NCBI RefSeq assembly: GCF_933208505.1
Contig: NZ_CAKOEU010000002.1
Length of the DNA: 64,000 nt
Strand: one strand, 5' to 3'
Origin: Convivina praedatoris
GTDB taxonomy: Bacteria > Bacillota > Bacilli > Lactobacillales > Lactobacillaceae
How positions within the stretch are numbered: position 1 is the stretch's first letter; each line of letters begins with the position of its first letter. The notes beneath the pieces are model-generated. The model had not been told where the DNA came from. It made no database searches and saw only the letters and a list, made by a program, of their open reading frames with translations. The position numbers were made by a program, and so were the translations under genes. This document shows positions 35,174 to 43,499 of this stretch, piece by piece.

Positions 35174-35266
35174 TGTTACAATGTAGGAAACTATTCTGAT
35201 AAAACACTTTCTGGGGAGAAAATACTTTTAGAAGTAGGTCAGATTAATAAGGACAGGTTCCTTATT
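35174..35266 (+). promoter_or_regulatory. Promoter and leader hairpin of the 55-residue membrane protein gene
   Basis: TGTTACAAT at 35174-35182 is an extended -10. A perfect 8-bp hairpin, AATAAGGA / TCCTTATT with a five-base loop, spans 35246-35266 in the leader. The hairpin ends 33 bases before the start codon. Confidence 0.4.
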
Positions 35267-35298
35267 GTATGAATAGAAAAATAAAGGAGATAACGCCT

Positions 35299-35466
35299 AT
35301 GGATTTTATATTGGGAGGGCTTGCTATACTACTATTTTTCTTTGGTATTGCGTTTTGTTATAGTGCCTTTTATTTTATGGTATATGTGGTGTGGTGGTTT
35401 ATGATGCTACCATTTAAGTTGATGATAGGTATTTTTAATTTCTTTATTGGTCGGTGGTTCTGGTAA
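35299..35466 (+). CDS. Small membrane protein (55 aa)
   Basis: Not recognised. It has two hydrophobic segments separated by few polar residues and is very rich in Phe, Trp and Tyr: MDFILGGLAILLFFFGIAFC and VYVVWWFMMLPF. The ATG at 35299 has AAAGGAG at 35281-35287; the upstream in-frame ATG at 35269 lacks a good site. It has its own leader and a strong terminator, which supports a real transcript. Confidence 0.6.
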   Translation: MDFILGGLAILLFFFGIAFCYSAFYFMVYVVWWFMMLPFKLMIGIFNFFIGRWFW

Positions 35467-35485
35467 GCGAAATTATGATAGATAG

Positions 35486-35522
35486 AAAACGATTAGATTT
35501 CACGTTGAAATCTAATCGTTTT
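35486..35522. terminator. Bidirectional terminator, perfect 17-bp stem
   Basis: AAAACGATTAGATTTCA and its exact reverse complement around a CGT loop, between two convergent small membrane protein genes. Confidence 0.9.
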
Positions 35523-35703
35523 TATTATGTGATATTTTGTTAATGATAGAGTTGGTTAGTAGAACGATTACAGTTAAAGCTATCATGTTTACAATTATGG
35601 CCGTTAAGTTATCTAGTTTTTGTAATACAAAAATAGATAGCAAGAACTCTGAAATACCAGCCACTGCCCCAAGAATTAGTGAGTACTTTAATTTATTTGA
35701 CAT
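35512..35703 (-). CDS. Small membrane protein (63 aa)
   Basis: Not recognised. Two hydrophobic helices (about residues 6-26 and 33-52), with a lysine-rich ends pattern MSNKLKYS and NKISHNKND. The ATG at 35703 has GAGA upstream; a longer frame to 35739 adds a basic stretch with no clear site. Convergent with the 55-residue protein gene. Confidence 0.5.
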   Translation of the reverse strand: MSNKLKYSLILGAVAGISEFLLSIFVLQKLDNLTAIIVNMIALTVIVLLTNSIINKISHNKND

Positions 35704-35933
35704 AATTTTCTCTTTTCGAAGTGGAAGTGATGATGGCACTAATCAAGTGCTGTGTTTATGTTTACTTATATCTTCCTTTCTCTAATTATATACCTAGATA
35801 ATGTATTATCTTAATTTTTCATTAGCATTTTCTAACACTTCCGCCACTCTAAAAGTTTTAAAATAAAGACGATATAAACATCCAGTAAAAGGCACATTGG
35901 TCAGGAATCCAATCAGAAAGTGGTCCGTATTTC

Positions 35934-36944
35934 ATGTCGGTTAAAATAATTATTTTTGGTGTTCGAGACAGTGAAATTGAGCTTTTTCAGCAACTAAAAC
36001 CTAAAAATTTCAAATTAAAATTAATCTCTGACAATTTAACCCATGAAAATATCGTTTTGACGGCTGGTTATGATGGCGTGTTATTACGGGCCAATAATTT
36101 AGCCGATGCTCACAACTTAAATCAGATGAAAGCCTACGGTATCCGTTATATCTTCACGCGGACGGTTGGCTATAATCACATTGATTTAAACCAGGCGCAA
36201 CAGAATGGACAGATTGTGGCCTATGTACCATCTTATTCGCCCTATGCAGTGGCTGACTTGGCTTTTAGTTTAGGTATCATGCAATCACGCTTGCTTCCGT
36301 ATACTATTCGTAATACTTCTCAAGGCGATTTTCGTATTAATGGAAACTATTTGACGATTGAATTTCAAAATATGACAGTTGGCATTATCGGTACTGGTAA
36401 AATTGGTCGGGCTGAGGCTCGTCTCTGGCAGGGCGTTGGTGCACAGGTATTTGCATATGACCGTCATCCTAAACAAGAATTAGCAAATGTGGTTTCATAC
36501 GTAACGCAAAAAGAGTTGCTAAAGAGTTCAGATATTGTTTCTTTGCATATACCCTATATCAAGGGAGGAAATGAAAATTTTTTTGGAAAAGGACAGCTCA
36601 TCCAAATGAAAGCTAGTGCGGTTTTGGTTAATACGTCTCGAGCTGAAATTACGGATGAAGAGGCAATTTTAGATGCTGTTGAAGATCATCAAATTAAAGC
36701 CTTTGCCACTGATGTGATTAAAAACGAAGCAGCTTATTTTGGTAAGAAAATCGGTCTGGCTGACGGAACAGTGGGGCGGATGCAATCATTATATCCACGG
36801 GTCATCGTTACCCCTCATTTGGGTTCGTTTACCAATGAGGCACTTAATGACATGATTACCACCTCATTTTTGAATTTTGAACATGCCTTAGCGGGTGACT
36901 TTGATGATAATTTTTTAGTGAAACCAATCACCATCGATGAATAA
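35934..36944 (+). CDS. D-isomer 2-hydroxyacid dehydrogenase (D-lactate dehydrogenase-like)
   Basis: A 336-residue NAD-dependent dehydrogenase. VGIIGTGKIGRAEARLWQ binds NAD. YSPYAVADLAF, LVNTSRAEITDEEAI and VTPHLGSFTNEAL hold the catalytic Arg, Glu and His of the family. It is related to D-LDH and D-hydroxyisocaproate dehydrogenases, so the substrate could be pyruvate or a branched or aromatic 2-oxo acid. The ribosome site is weak. The 200 bases upstream hold no gene that I can see. Confidence 0.88.
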   Translation: MSVKIIIFGVRDSEIELFQQLKPKNFKLKLISDNLTHENIVLTAGYDGVLLRANNLADAHNLNQMKAYGIRYIFTRTVGYNHIDLNQAQQNGQIVAYVPSYSPYAVADLAFSLGIMQSRLLPYTIRNTSQGDFRINGNYLTIEFQNMTVGIIGTGKIGRAEARLWQGVGAQVFAYDRHPKQELANVVSYVTQKELLKSSDIVSLHIPYIKGGNENFFGKGQLIQMKASAVLVNTSRAEITDEEAILDAVEDHQIKAFATDVIKNEAAYFGKKIGLADGTVGRMQSLYPRVIVTPHLGSFTNEALNDMITTSFLNFEHALAGDFDDNFLVKPITIDE

Positions 36945-36951
36945 CAAGAAT

Positions 36952-36987
36952 AAAAGCGTTCCTAATATTAAACTAGGGACGCTTTTT
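36952..36987. terminator. Bidirectional terminator
   Basis: AAAAGCGT-CCTA and TAGG-ACGCTTTT arms between the dehydrogenase and the convergent MerR-type gene. Confidence 0.85.
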
Positions 36988-36988
36988 A

Positions 36989-37759
36989 TTATGCATAATT
37001 TCTAATAATAGCAATTAGTAAATTAGCTAAAGGAGCTTTGGTACGACTATCATAGTAGGCTTGAAAGCTCTCATCAGCTTCGTACAAATCGGCCATAGCT
37101 AAATGATACTGACTGGAGTAGTTCGGATTCATCATTTTTAACCACTGTTGATGAGCTTGAAAGATATCTTGAGCGAGGGGATGAGTTAGTGCTAGATCTT
37201 TTTCGTTCATCAAATCGAGATTTTGGATAATACTAGTTTCTAATTTTTGTAAGGACTGGTAGTCAGTCTGAGTGAGTGATGCCATTTTCGTTTGAACTGC
37301 CTCGTATTCTTGATTACCGTATAACGCTCGTGCCTGTGTCCCATAGTGTTCGTCATTTTGTAGCATTAGACTGTTTTTTAAAGTTTCAAATTGTTCCTGG
37401 TCGGTCATCGTTATTTCTCCTTTATAGTATTTAAGTGATTGGTCAATGCTGTGCAGTAAATGTTGTTTTTCTTCAATAACTTGATTTAAAAGCCTGCGTT
37501 GAATTTCTAGGGCTCGTACCACGTTATAAGTCGGATCTTGTAAGATACTTTTAATTTTTTGAAGATTAAAATCTAAGCTTTTAAAGTATAAAATTTGTTG
37601 GAGAGTGTTAAGTTGGGGCTTGGCATAGCGTCGATACCCATTTTGATCAATTTTCTCTGGCTTTAACAAATTGATTTTGTCGTAGTATCGTAGTGTTCGA
37701 GTAGTAACACCAGTCAATTGAGCCAATTGAGAAATTGAATAATTATTATTTTGATTCAT
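36989..37759 (-). CDS. MerR-family regulator with TipAS drug-binding domain
   Basis: A 256-residue TipA-like regulator. The N-terminal MerR domain (residues 6-75) has YSISQLAQLTGVTTRTLRYY and NGYRRYAKPQL. A long coiled coil (about 80-115) leads to a C-terminal TipAS domain (about 130-255, with YGNQEYEAVQTKM and AMADLYEADESFQAYYD), which binds thiopeptide and other antibiotics in TipA and Mta. It probably activates its own gene on drug binding. Its promoter has the 19-base spacer typical of MerR targets. Confidence 0.9.
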   Translation of the reverse strand: MNQNNNYSISQLAQLTGVTTRTLRYYDKINLLKPEKIDQNGYRRYAKPQLNTLQQILYFKSLDFNLQKIKSILQDPTYNVVRALEIQRRLLNQVIEEKQHLLHSIDQSLKYYKGEITMTDQEQFETLKNSLMLQNDEHYGTQARALYGNQEYEAVQTKMASLTQTDYQSLQKLETSIIQNLDLMNEKDLALTHPLAQDIFQAHQQWLKMMNPNYSSQYHLAMADLYEADESFQAYYDSRTKAPLANLLIAIIRNYA

Positions 37760-37780
37760 AACACGCCTCCAACATGCTTT

Positions 37781-37811
37781 AATATAGAGTATGACCTAAG
37801 GTCAATGTCAA
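37781..37811 (-). promoter_or_regulatory. MerR-type promoter with 19-bp spacer and central palindrome
   Basis: On the minus strand TTGACA and TATATT are 19 bases apart. The spacer contains the perfect palindrome TGACCTNAGGTCA (37792-37804). This is the classic layout that MerR proteins activate by untwisting the DNA. It drives the TipA-like gene. Confidence 0.8.
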
Positions 37812-37843
37812 ACTTTTAAATTTGTGGAAAAGTAGCTAAAATA

Positions 37844-39019
37844 ATGAACTTACCATCTAATAACGTAAAAATTTATCTAGGAAAATCAGCTGATGGGCAG
37901 CCAGTTAGCGCGTCTTACGCCGATTTACTGGCACAACATCTGTTAGTCGTTGGCCAAACCGGTAGTGGAAAATCAACCTCTTTAAAGCAAATTATTAGTC
38001 AATTACAGGAGCATGATTTAACCAATATTATTTTTGATCCAACTGGTGAGTATAGTCAGGATTTACCAAATTGCATAACCTATACCATCGGGCAAGATGC
38101 CTTTGTGGATTTGGCCAATCAGGACGCTAGACGATTATTAGCGCTGTGGGATTTAGACTGGCCGGATTTTTTGGTTGAAAAATTACAATCAGCCATTGTG
38201 TCATTACGCATTCAAAATATGAATTATCCTAATCAAGCTAAAACTCTGACTAAACTTAATCTTAAAATCAGTCAATATCAGACTTGGCAAAGAAAATTAG
38301 CTCTATTTGGCCATGATTATCCCTTACACTTACTAGCGGAACAATTAATTCAAGAATTTGTGGTGCCGCTCGCTAATGAACAAGCCGATTATAGTTATCT
38401 GGGGCAAGAACTTGACCATCGAGCTATTCGGCACTACTGGCCCCAGATTTTGGCTTTACAGGAGTTGTTAGGGAATCCTCTGTGTAGCCGTATTTTTCAT
38501 TTACGGCAACCGAATGGTCAGATAATTCAGTATGATTTATCTTTCATTTTGAGCAAATTTGAAAATACTCTCAATCAAAAACGTTCCCTGGTGCTTAACT
38601 TGTCAAATTTACAAAGTTATCCTCATATTCAGCAAAACGTTATTTCCTTATTGATGGATCAAATTTTATATCAGCGAATTAACAGTAGCTGCCGACGTCC
38701 GGTGGCGATTGTGATTGATGAGGCCCACCGTTATTTGCCCGTTAATCAACCTTTGGCACAGAGTGGTATTTTCGACCTTCTACGAGAAGGTCGAAAATTC
38801 GGTCTGAGTTTATTAATGAGCACCCAATCGAGTTTGGATATACCAGCCCAGTTGCGCGGTGAATTTCATACCTGGCTGGTTCATAATTTGCAGACTAAAG
38901 AGGAAGTCGAACATTTACCAAGTTCAACTAATTTGGGTCAATTAAAGGTTGGCCAGGCGGTTTTATTCCGACAAAATAAGCAATCTCAGATCATTAACAT
39001 TCAGCAATTCAATCGGTAA
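37844..39019 (+). CDS. HerA/VirB4-like ATPase (DUF87 type)
   Basis: A 391-residue P-loop ATPase. Walker A GQTGSGKST is at residues 37-45 and is followed by IIFDPTGEYS. Walker B AIVIDEAHRYLP is near residue 285. LREGRKFGLSLLMSTQSSLD and the end segment KVGQAVLFRQNKQ are typical of HerA/DUF87 hexameric translocases. It lacks the N-terminal HAS-barrel of archaeal HerA. No NurA, Sir2 or other nuclease gene is adjacent. It is divergent from the TipA-like gene and 27 bases before a TetR gene. DNA-translocating role is likely by family; partner unknown. Confidence 0.8.
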   Translation: MNLPSNNVKIYLGKSADGQPVSASYADLLAQHLLVVGQTGSGKSTSLKQIISQLQEHDLTNIIFDPTGEYSQDLPNCITYTIGQDAFVDLANQDARRLLALWDLDWPDFLVEKLQSAIVSLRIQNMNYPNQAKTLTKLNLKISQYQTWQRKLALFGHDYPLHLLAEQLIQEFVVPLANEQADYSYLGQELDHRAIRHYWPQILALQELLGNPLCSRIFHLRQPNGQIIQYDLSFILSKFENTLNQKRSLVLNLSNLQSYPHIQQNVISLLMDQILYQRINSSCRRPVAIVIDEAHRYLPVNQPLAQSGIFDLLREGRKFGLSLLMSTQSSLDIPAQLRGEFHTWLVHNLQTKEEVEHLPSSTNLGQLKVGQAVLFRQNKQSQIINIQQFNR

Positions 39020-39046
39020 GGGTGAAAGGTGGATATTTAATTATAA

Positions 39047-39625
39047 ATGACAAATGTAAAAGACCTCCGTTACCGAAAAAATCACGAACTAATTAAAGCC
39101 AGTTTTATTGAGCTGCTTAAAGTTAAAGGCTATGCCAAAACCACTGTCAGCCAAATTATTGCCACTGCCCATATTAATCGTTCAACTTTCTACGTCCATT
39201 TTCTAGATAAAGAGGATTTGATGGCTGAAATTCAGACTGAACTGCTAGATGATATTTTAGTTTCCTTACCGGCTTTAAATTTAGATAATCTGATGAGCAA
39301 TCAAAGAGTGGAAGAACGAATTGGCCAGATGAGTCAAAATGTCTACAATAATCGGACCATGTTGCACTTATTGATGAGTAGTAAGGGAGATCCGACCTTT
39401 AATCAACGTTTAATTCAACGGGCACAAACCGAGCTGTTTACTAGTGATATTGTGACTGATATTGACATTCCACAGCCTTATTTGGCTGCTAGTATGGCCA
39501 GCTTGGTAGTTAATTTAATGCTGACTTGGGTACAACGTGACTTTCAAGAAAGCCCAGCTGAATTTTCTGAAATTGTTAAAAAAGTCGGGCCAAACTTCAT
39601 TAAATCTATTATTAATAGGGTATAG
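39047..39625 (+). CDS. TetR-family regulator
   Basis: A 192-residue regulator with the helix-turn-helix TTVSQIIATAHINRSTFYVH followed by FLDKEDLM. The C-terminal part resembles the TetR_C_8 type common in lactobacilli. The gene downstream is a YhgE-like permease with a large palindrome before it, a typical TetR target. It lies close behind the HerA-like gene and may be co-transcribed with it. Confidence 0.88.
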   Translation: MTNVKDLRYRKNHELIKASFIELLKVKGYAKTTVSQIIATAHINRSTFYVHFLDKEDLMAEIQTELLDDILVSLPALNLDNLMSNQRVEERIGQMSQNVYNNRTMLHLLMSSKGDPTFNQRLIQRAQTELFTSDIVTDIDIPQPYLAASMASLVVNLMLTWVQRDFQESPAEFSEIVKKVGPNFIKSIINRV

Positions 39626-39676
39626 GTGGATTTATCCAACATCTGTAGGTGATTGGTGGTTGTACCGTTTTGAGGA

Positions 39677-39700
39677 ATTATTAGAATTAATTCTAGTAAT
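39677..39700. promoter_or_regulatory. 24-bp palindrome between TetR and permease genes
   Basis: ATTATTAGAATT-AATTCTAGTAAT has 12-base arms with one mismatch; the inner 14 bases are perfectly symmetric. It ends 20 bases before the permease ATG and is the likely TetR operator. Confidence 0.6.
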
Positions 39701-39720
39701 AAAGAAAACGGAGAACAAAG

Positions 39721-40755
39721 ATGAAATCAAGTTGGAAATTCATTTTAGGTTTAACAATTGCTTTGACCGCTGTGTTGAGCATTATGATGACGGCCTTTTC
39801 GGTGCCAGCTGTTAATTCTGGTGTTCATCAGGTACCCATTGGTTTAATTACCCCTGATGACCCCACCTATCAAAAAGTATCGGAACCGTTAAAAGCTAAG
39901 GGCTTTAAAGTTGAACAATATAAAAGCGAAAATACAGTAAAAAAGCAAGTTGATGAGCGTAAAATTTACGGGGCCATTGCCCTTTCAGATACCGGTGATG
40001 TAACAGTATATCAAGCAACGGCGGCTTCAAGTGCTGTGGCTCAGGCTTTGAATCAAATTGGTACTGGTATTGTTGAACAACAAAAGGTAGTAGGAACCAA
40101 GCAATTGGCAGCGACAGCTCAGCAAGCAACTGATCCAGTTATGCTAAAAACCATTAATGCCCGTATGACTGCGCTACAGGCTAAGCAAGTGAAAATTGTA
40201 GAACTAAAATCATTCCCAAAGGCAGACCCTAAGGGAACTGGTTTAGCTGCAGGAGCCCTGCCAATTGCCTTGGGCGGTTGGATCGGTTCAGTTGCCATTG
40301 TTAAGGCTGTTAAAGGAAAGTGGCAGAAATTTGCGGCCATTCTATGTTTTGCCATGATTGGTGGCCTTGGCTTGATAGCAGTTATTCAATTTGGGATTGG
40401 TACCTTTGATGGAAATTATTGGCTAACATCATTGGGCGCCATGTTGGGTATTGCAGCAACCGGTTTCTTTGTTCTAGGTTTACTAGAAGTGATAGGGAAT
40501 TGGGGGCTAGCCATTGCGGCCATTACGCTAATCTTGCTAGGTAATCCACTGTCTGGTTTGACTTCGGCACCAGAAATGTTGCCAAGTGGTTGGGGTGCCT
40601 TTGGCCAGCTTTTGCCACCCGGAGCCACTGGAACTTTGCTTCGCAACCTCGCTTTATTTGATGGTCATGCGGCTCTCATGCCCATAGCAGTGTTAAGCAG
40701 TTATGTTCTGGTTGGTATGTTGCTCTTCAAATTGGGGAATAAATCAGAAATTTAA
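39721..40755 (+). CDS. YhgE/Pip-like ABC-2 type permease
   Basis: A 344-residue membrane protein: an N-terminal helix (about residues 7-28), an extracytoplasmic region with the YhgE-like VPIGLITPDDPTYQKVSEPL (about 40-180), and five or six C-terminal helices from about residue 185. No ATPase gene accompanies it. It is likely repressed by the preceding TetR protein. It is a second representative of the type found at 15337. Substrate unknown. Confidence 0.72.
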   Translation: MKSSWKFILGLTIALTAVLSIMMTAFSVPAVNSGVHQVPIGLITPDDPTYQKVSEPLKAKGFKVEQYKSENTVKKQVDERKIYGAIALSDTGDVTVYQATAASSAVAQALNQIGTGIVEQQKVVGTKQLAATAQQATDPVMLKTINARMTALQAKQVKIVELKSFPKADPKGTGLAAGALPIALGGWIGSVAIVKAVKGKWQKFAAILCFAMIGGLGLIAVIQFGIGTFDGNYWLTSLGAMLGIAATGFFVLGLLEVIGNWGLAIAAITLILLGNPLSGLTSAPEMLPSGWGAFGQLLPPGATGTLLRNLALFDGHAALMPIAVLSSYVLVGMLLFKLGNKSEI

Positions 40756-40768
40756 AGCATTATTTTCA

Positions 40769-40809
40769 TAAAAAGAGAGTGTTTCCTTTTCATAGGAGCA
40801 CTCTTTTTG
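40769..40809 (+). terminator. Terminator after the YhgE-like gene
   Basis: An imperfect hairpin AAAAGAG-AGTG..TCCT / AGGA..CACT-CTTTTT. Confidence 0.65.
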
Positions 40810-40908
40810 TTATGATTAATCTCGGTAAAAGCTTACATTAAAATTGTATGAGATATTAATGAGGAAAAGAGGGCGGTTGTTATCTGTATTAAAGGATTTA
40901 TCTATGGG

Positions 40909-41781
40909 GTGTTAAGTGCCACGCTATTTGGTGTGAGCGGTGTCTTAGCCAGTTTTTTATTTCAATCAACGACCATTAATCCGGAGTGGTTAGTCGGTAC
41001 GCGAATGTTTTGGTCAGGCTTCATTTTACTCATAATTTTATTTATGAAAAATGGTTGGCAGATTTTTGAAATGTTTACCAATATTCGCGCCGTCGTTTCG
41101 GCTCTTCTATTTGGTATTTTGGGCGTTTTACTGGCCCAATCAAGTTTTTTCTTGTCGGTTTATTATGGGGATGCTGCTACGGCCACTGTTTTACAGTCAT
41201 TAGGGCCGACTATTATTATCATTATTTTGAGCGTGATTAGTCGGACTCTGCCCTCACGAATTGATGTGATTGTGCTTATCCTTGCCCTGTTAGGCGTTGT
41301 TTTGCTGGCAACGAATGGACAATTTTCGACCCTAGCGATTGGCAACCAGGCTCTCTTTTGGGGGATTTTGTCGGCTTTTGGTTTAGCAGGCTATACACTT
41401 TTACCACGGCCTTTATTAAAAAATTACTCCCCCCTTTTAGTTGCCGCTTGGGGCCTATTTATTGGTGGTGTGGTTGTTAACTTTTTTCAGCCAATTTGGC
41501 ATAGTCCCCAGCAGTTAGTACAACTAGACTGGATTTTTATTTTAATCATCATTATTGGTGGTACGTTACTTCCTTATGCCTTTTATGTAATGAGTTTATG
41601 TCATTTAAAGGCTAATTATGCCAGTTTGTTAGGAACGATTGAGCCCTTGGTAGCGACTGTTTTGTCAGTTATCTTCTTAAATACTAAGTTAGCCTTGGTT
41701 CAAGTGATCGGTATCATTTTAATTCTGTCCACTATTGTTTTGATGAGTATTCCTCGTCGTTATTTGGGTAAAAAAGAGTAA
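40909..41781 (+). CDS. EamA/DMT-family transporter
   Basis: A 290-residue drug/metabolite transporter with ten helices in two EamA repeats. LQSLGPTIIIIILSVI ends the first and LLGTIEPLVATVLSVIFLNT the second. Substrate unknown. The start is odd: homologues begin with MKGFIYGVLSA-like residues, and here that reading frame runs on upstream (KGFIYGVLSA) without ATG, GTG or TTG until a stop. The GTG at 40909 lies inside the first helix. An ATT at 40888 is an alternative rare start; a small frameshift upstream is another explanation. Confidence 0.8.
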   Translation: MLSATLFGVSGVLASFLFQSTTINPEWLVGTRMFWSGFILLIILFMKNGWQIFEMFTNIRAVVSALLFGILGVLLAQSSFFLSVYYGDAATATVLQSLGPTIIIIILSVISRTLPSRIDVIVLILALLGVVLLATNGQFSTLAIGNQALFWGILSAFGLAGYTLLPRPLLKNYSPLLVAAWGLFIGGVVVNFFQPIWHSPQQLVQLDWIFILIIIIGGTLLPYAFYVMSLCHLKANYASLLGTIEPLVATVLSVIFLNTKLALVQVIGIILILSTIVLMSIPRRYLGKKE

Positions 41782-41787
41782 TGAATA

Positions 41788-41819
41788 AAAAGCTGCCTCG
41801 TTTATGCGGGGCAGCTTTA
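41788..41819. terminator. Bidirectional terminator
   Basis: AAAGCTGCC-CG / CGGGGCAGCTTT hairpin between the EamA gene and the convergent gshA. Confidence 0.85.
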
Positions 41820-43259
41820 TTGATTGAGTAGTGTTTTTAAATCTAACGGTTCGTTAATTAACCAGCTTTTACCTTGATAGTTTAATTTTAGTTGGTCAGG
41901 GGTTTGCGCTTTAGTTTTGAAACCTAAGGTTAGTGCTTGAATATAAGTTGATACTAGATTTTCATTCACCGACTTGAACTGATTTAAGGATATTTGATGC
42001 TGGCTACGCCAGTTTTGTCCTTCTTCTAGGGCGAAGGTTGATAGAGAATTATCCTCAATATAGTTAACCAGTTGTCCAGCAACAGTCTTTGTAGGTGTTG
42101 CAAGAGCTGATTTTGCATACGTAATGGCTTGTTCAAACTCCTTTTGTAATGAAGCCGGTGCCTGTTGCACAATAGCTTGTAGACGGATTAATAAAGCGCT
42201 AGCCTGCTGTTGAAGTTCATTATTCAATGTTTGGTTGGGATGGGCTAGCGCTACCTCATTGTTGGACTCATCAGCAGCTATTAACTCGCTAGCTGTCCAT
42301 GTTTGATCTTGGTTTAGTGCGTCAATAATCAAGAGATGAAGTAAGCTAAGCGCTTCTTGCGAAATACCGTCAAGACTAAAAGGATCAATATCAAACATCC
42401 GAAATTCAAGATAATCGGGACCGCTTTGCTTTAAATCAGCGATAGTACCAGCGTTTTTAAAACGGACTGGACCATAAAATTCACTGCGATCATAAAGTAA
42501 ATTAGTGTTTAAAGCATGCGCTAATTGTTGTAAGTGTTCTGCCAAGCTAGCATAGCCAATTTGGATATTAGGTTGATTCTTAAAACCATACTGACTAGCC
42601 CGCCAAGAGCGAACGGGTTGTAAAGACTGTTTTTGAGATGGAATTGTATCATCAGGATTTTCACTGACTGGGCTGGCACCAAATAAATAGGTTAAAAACC
42701 AACGGTAAGCCACAATATGTTGAGCAATTTTAAAATATAATTGATTTTTCGCCTGTCCTGAATCAGCAATCTGGTTGGTCGCTTGATATTGATTAACTAA
42801 ATCATCACTAATTGAAAAATTGATATGCACCCCAGTCATGATATGTTGGTAATAACCGTAACGCTTAATTAAAAAATCTCGATAGGCTTGATACCAAGTT
42901 CGCTCGAAGTGGTTTGCTAAAAAATTAAGATCATCGGATGCCAAATGCGGTGGCATTGACAGGGGCCAAATAATTTCATCATCGGAAAGGTGACTGGTTA
43001 AAATCGTTTGTAATTCATGCAACTGTTGCAATGCCGCTTGACTGGTTTTATGTGGCGCCGTTACTAATTCTTCTTGGCTTTCGGAAAAATCAGTTTGAAA
43101 GTAGGGGTGAAAGGAGCGATCACCAAAGGCAGTTGGGTGAGCTAGCTGAGAAAGGCTGCTTCGACTAATCTGTACCCGATGTTCTTCAATTTCCAATCCA
43201 AAGAGACCCTGGAAAAGTGGGTTGATAGCACCTGTTTTATGTAGTAGTGACTGAACCAT
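41817..43259 (-). CDS. gshA: Glutamate-cysteine ligase
   Basis: A 480-residue gamma-glutamylcysteine synthetase. GLFGLEIEEHRV at the N terminus and YYQHIMTGVHINFSIS hold metal and substrate ligands; YLEFRMFDIDPFS is the later core motif. It makes gamma-glutamylcysteine from glutamate, cysteine and ATP. It is the single-domain form: the ATP-grasp glutathione synthetase half of GshAB fusions is absent and no gshB is adjacent. The cell may use gamma-glutamylcysteine itself or make glutathione with a distant gene. GGGAGG precedes the ATG. Confidence 0.93.
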   Translation of the reverse strand: MVQSLLHKTGAINPLFQGLFGLEIEEHRVQISRSSLSQLAHPTAFGDRSFHPYFQTDFSESQEELVTAPHKTSQAALQQLHELQTILTSHLSDDEIIWPLSMPPHLASDDLNFLANHFERTWYQAYRDFLIKRYGYYQHIMTGVHINFSISDDLVNQYQATNQIADSGQAKNQLYFKIAQHIVAYRWFLTYLFGASPVSENPDDTIPSQKQSLQPVRSWRASQYGFKNQPNIQIGYASLAEHLQQLAHALNTNLLYDRSEFYGPVRFKNAGTIADLKQSGPDYLEFRMFDIDPFSLDGISQEALSLLHLLIIDALNQDQTWTASELIAADESNNEVALAHPNQTLNNELQQQASALLIRLQAIVQQAPASLQKEFEQAITYAKSALATPTKTVAGQLVNYIEDNSLSTFALEEGQNWRSQHQISLNQFKSVNENLVSTYIQALTLGFKTKAQTPDQLKLNYQGKSWLINEPLDLKTLLNQ

Positions 43260-43447
43260 AGATTATCCTCCCGCAGTAAATCTGATTATTTTTAAGGTGT
43301 TCATTATAAAAGTTTAAACCTATGTTCGCACTTCTTTTAAAAATTATGATAATAATAGGTTAAATTATTAGTAAAGTCAAAGATTTGGATTAAAAAGATA
43401 AAGGGCTTTTATAATGGCAAATACCGGTTAAAAACAGCGTTATTATG

Positions 43448-43456
43448 GTACAATGT
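43448..43456 (+). promoter_or_regulatory. Extended -10 promoter for the nucleoside carrier
   Basis: TGGTACAAT lies 44 bases before the ATG. The -35 is not clear. No purine riboswitch is visible in the 240-base upstream region. Confidence 0.4.
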
Positions 43457-43499
43457 TAGTGTTTTAGCGAATATTATCGGAAAAGAAGGGCGGAATGTT

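Noticed and set aside
43260..43499. A purine riboswitch before the nucleoside carrier
   Set aside because: The conserved purine-aptamer loops could not be found.
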